DNA of 5,977 bases from a bacterium (GTDB lineage Bacteria; Fidelibacterota; Marinisomatia; Marinisomatales; Marinisomataceae): NCBI GenBank assembly GCA_023255095.1, contig JALRJJ010000065.1, forward strand, positions 1-5,977, in the 5' to 3' direction. Position 1 is the first letter of the stretch; each line of letters starts with the position of its first letter. Under the pieces are notes generated by a model. It had not been told where the DNA came from and did no database searches. It was given only the letters and a program-made list of their open reading frames with translations. The position numbers and the translations under genes are program-made. Positions 5,550-5,977 of this stretch are shown piece by piece.

Positions 5550-5977
5550 TTGGATACTTTAAGCCATGCATTATGGGGCAAAGGTTTATTTTCAAATAAA
5601 AACTTTGGCAGTCTAGCTTTTTTCTTTGGTGCAATGCCTGATTTATTTTCTTTTGGAATTTTCTTTATTCTAAAAGTTTTTGAAGGAGATTTTACTTTTG
5701 GAAAACCGCCTGAAATAAGTATTCTGCCAGATTGGCTATTTTTCTCTTATGATTTTACACACAGCTTCATAGTTTCTTTTTTATTTATTGGAATAGTCTT
5801 TTTTTTCAAAAGAGAATTTTTTATCCCAATGTTTGCCTGGCCATTTCATATTTTATTAGACTTTCCCTTTCACTCAGAAGCATATTTCCCAACGAAAATT
5901 TTTTGGCCTCTAAATAATTTTTATGTTGACGGAATTCCTTGGTCAAATCCTAAAGTTTGGTTTTCAAATCTTGCTGG
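5550..5977 (+). CDS. YdjM-like (PF04307-type) membrane-bound metal-dependent hydrolase, N-terminal part
   Basis: The frame opens with TTG at 5550 and runs off the right edge after 142 codons. It begins MDTLSHALWG, the hallmark start of the YdjM/LexA-binding, membrane-bound metal-dependent hydrolase family. Conserved possible metal ligands follow: H6, D31 in AMPDLFSF, H71 in YDFTHSF, and H100, D104 and H108 in the WPFHILLDFPFH stretch. Hydrophobic segments at about 21-42 and 72-86 are likely membrane spans. Neither the reaction nor the substrate is known for most members. The TTG is chosen because MDTLSHA-like starts are conserved; GAGG at 5537-5540, 9 nt upstream within the end of nadK, may serve as the ribosome binding site. 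The 2-nt gap after the nadK stop indicates co-expression. The C-terminus is outside the window. Confidence 0.8.
   Translation, partial: MDTLSHALWGKGLFSNKNFGSLAFFFGAMPDLFSFGIFFILKVFEGDFTFGKPPEISILPDWLFFSYDFTHSFIVSFLFIGIVFFFKREFFIPMFAWPFHILLDFPFHSEAYFPTKIFWPLNNFYVDGIPWSNPKVWFSNLA

Overview
The window is strongly AT-rich, bacterial, and tightly packed, and every supported gene lies on the + strand. Its contents are a seryl-tRNA synthetase, a PlsC-type acyltransferase, a stand-alone RfaE2-type nucleotidyltransferase, a LysM lytic transglycosylase, an HU/IHF protein, a 31-residue AURKAIP1/COX24-type basic protein, NAD kinase and a YdjM-like membrane protein. Heptose activation plus a murein transglycosylase suggests a Gram-negative envelope. 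The tiny protein starting MPCGKK resembles those annotated in Bacteroidota and relatives. Together with the AT richness, general lack of Shine-Dalgarno motifs and frequent TTG starts, this points to the FCB group, for example Bacteroidota or a marine Neomarinimicrobiota-like lineage. The placement is an inference from gene content, not a phylogeny.

Layout. Positions 1-77 hold the last codons of an unidentified gene whose TGA overlaps the ATG of serS (74-1342). A plsC-like gene follows; its start is unclear (TTG at 1384, or an earlier non-canonical start). It overlaps by 17 nt an rfaE2-like gene (2009-2464) that also starts with TTG. A 38-nt gap carrying a weak promoter candidate leads to an exported MltD-like transglycosylase with three LysM repeats (2503-4251). 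Ten bases later comes an HU/IHF gene (4262-4552), then the 31-codon gene (4566-4661), nadK (4669-5547), and a YdjM-like membrane protein that starts at 5550 and runs off the right edge.

The genes fit a co-oriented housekeeping cluster: translation (serS, the small ribosomal-type protein), envelope building and remodelling (plsC, rfaE2, transglycosylase), nucleoid structure (HU) and cofactor supply (nadK). Junctions are overlaps or short gaps, no intrinsic terminator is visible, and no stretch over 300 bases lacks a gene. I see no mobile element, CRISPR array, tRNA, rRNA or defence system, and no convincing novel multi-gene system. The most interesting points are the clear Shine-Dalgarno motif and internal hairpin of the tiny COX24-type gene, and the anomalous 5' end of plsC.
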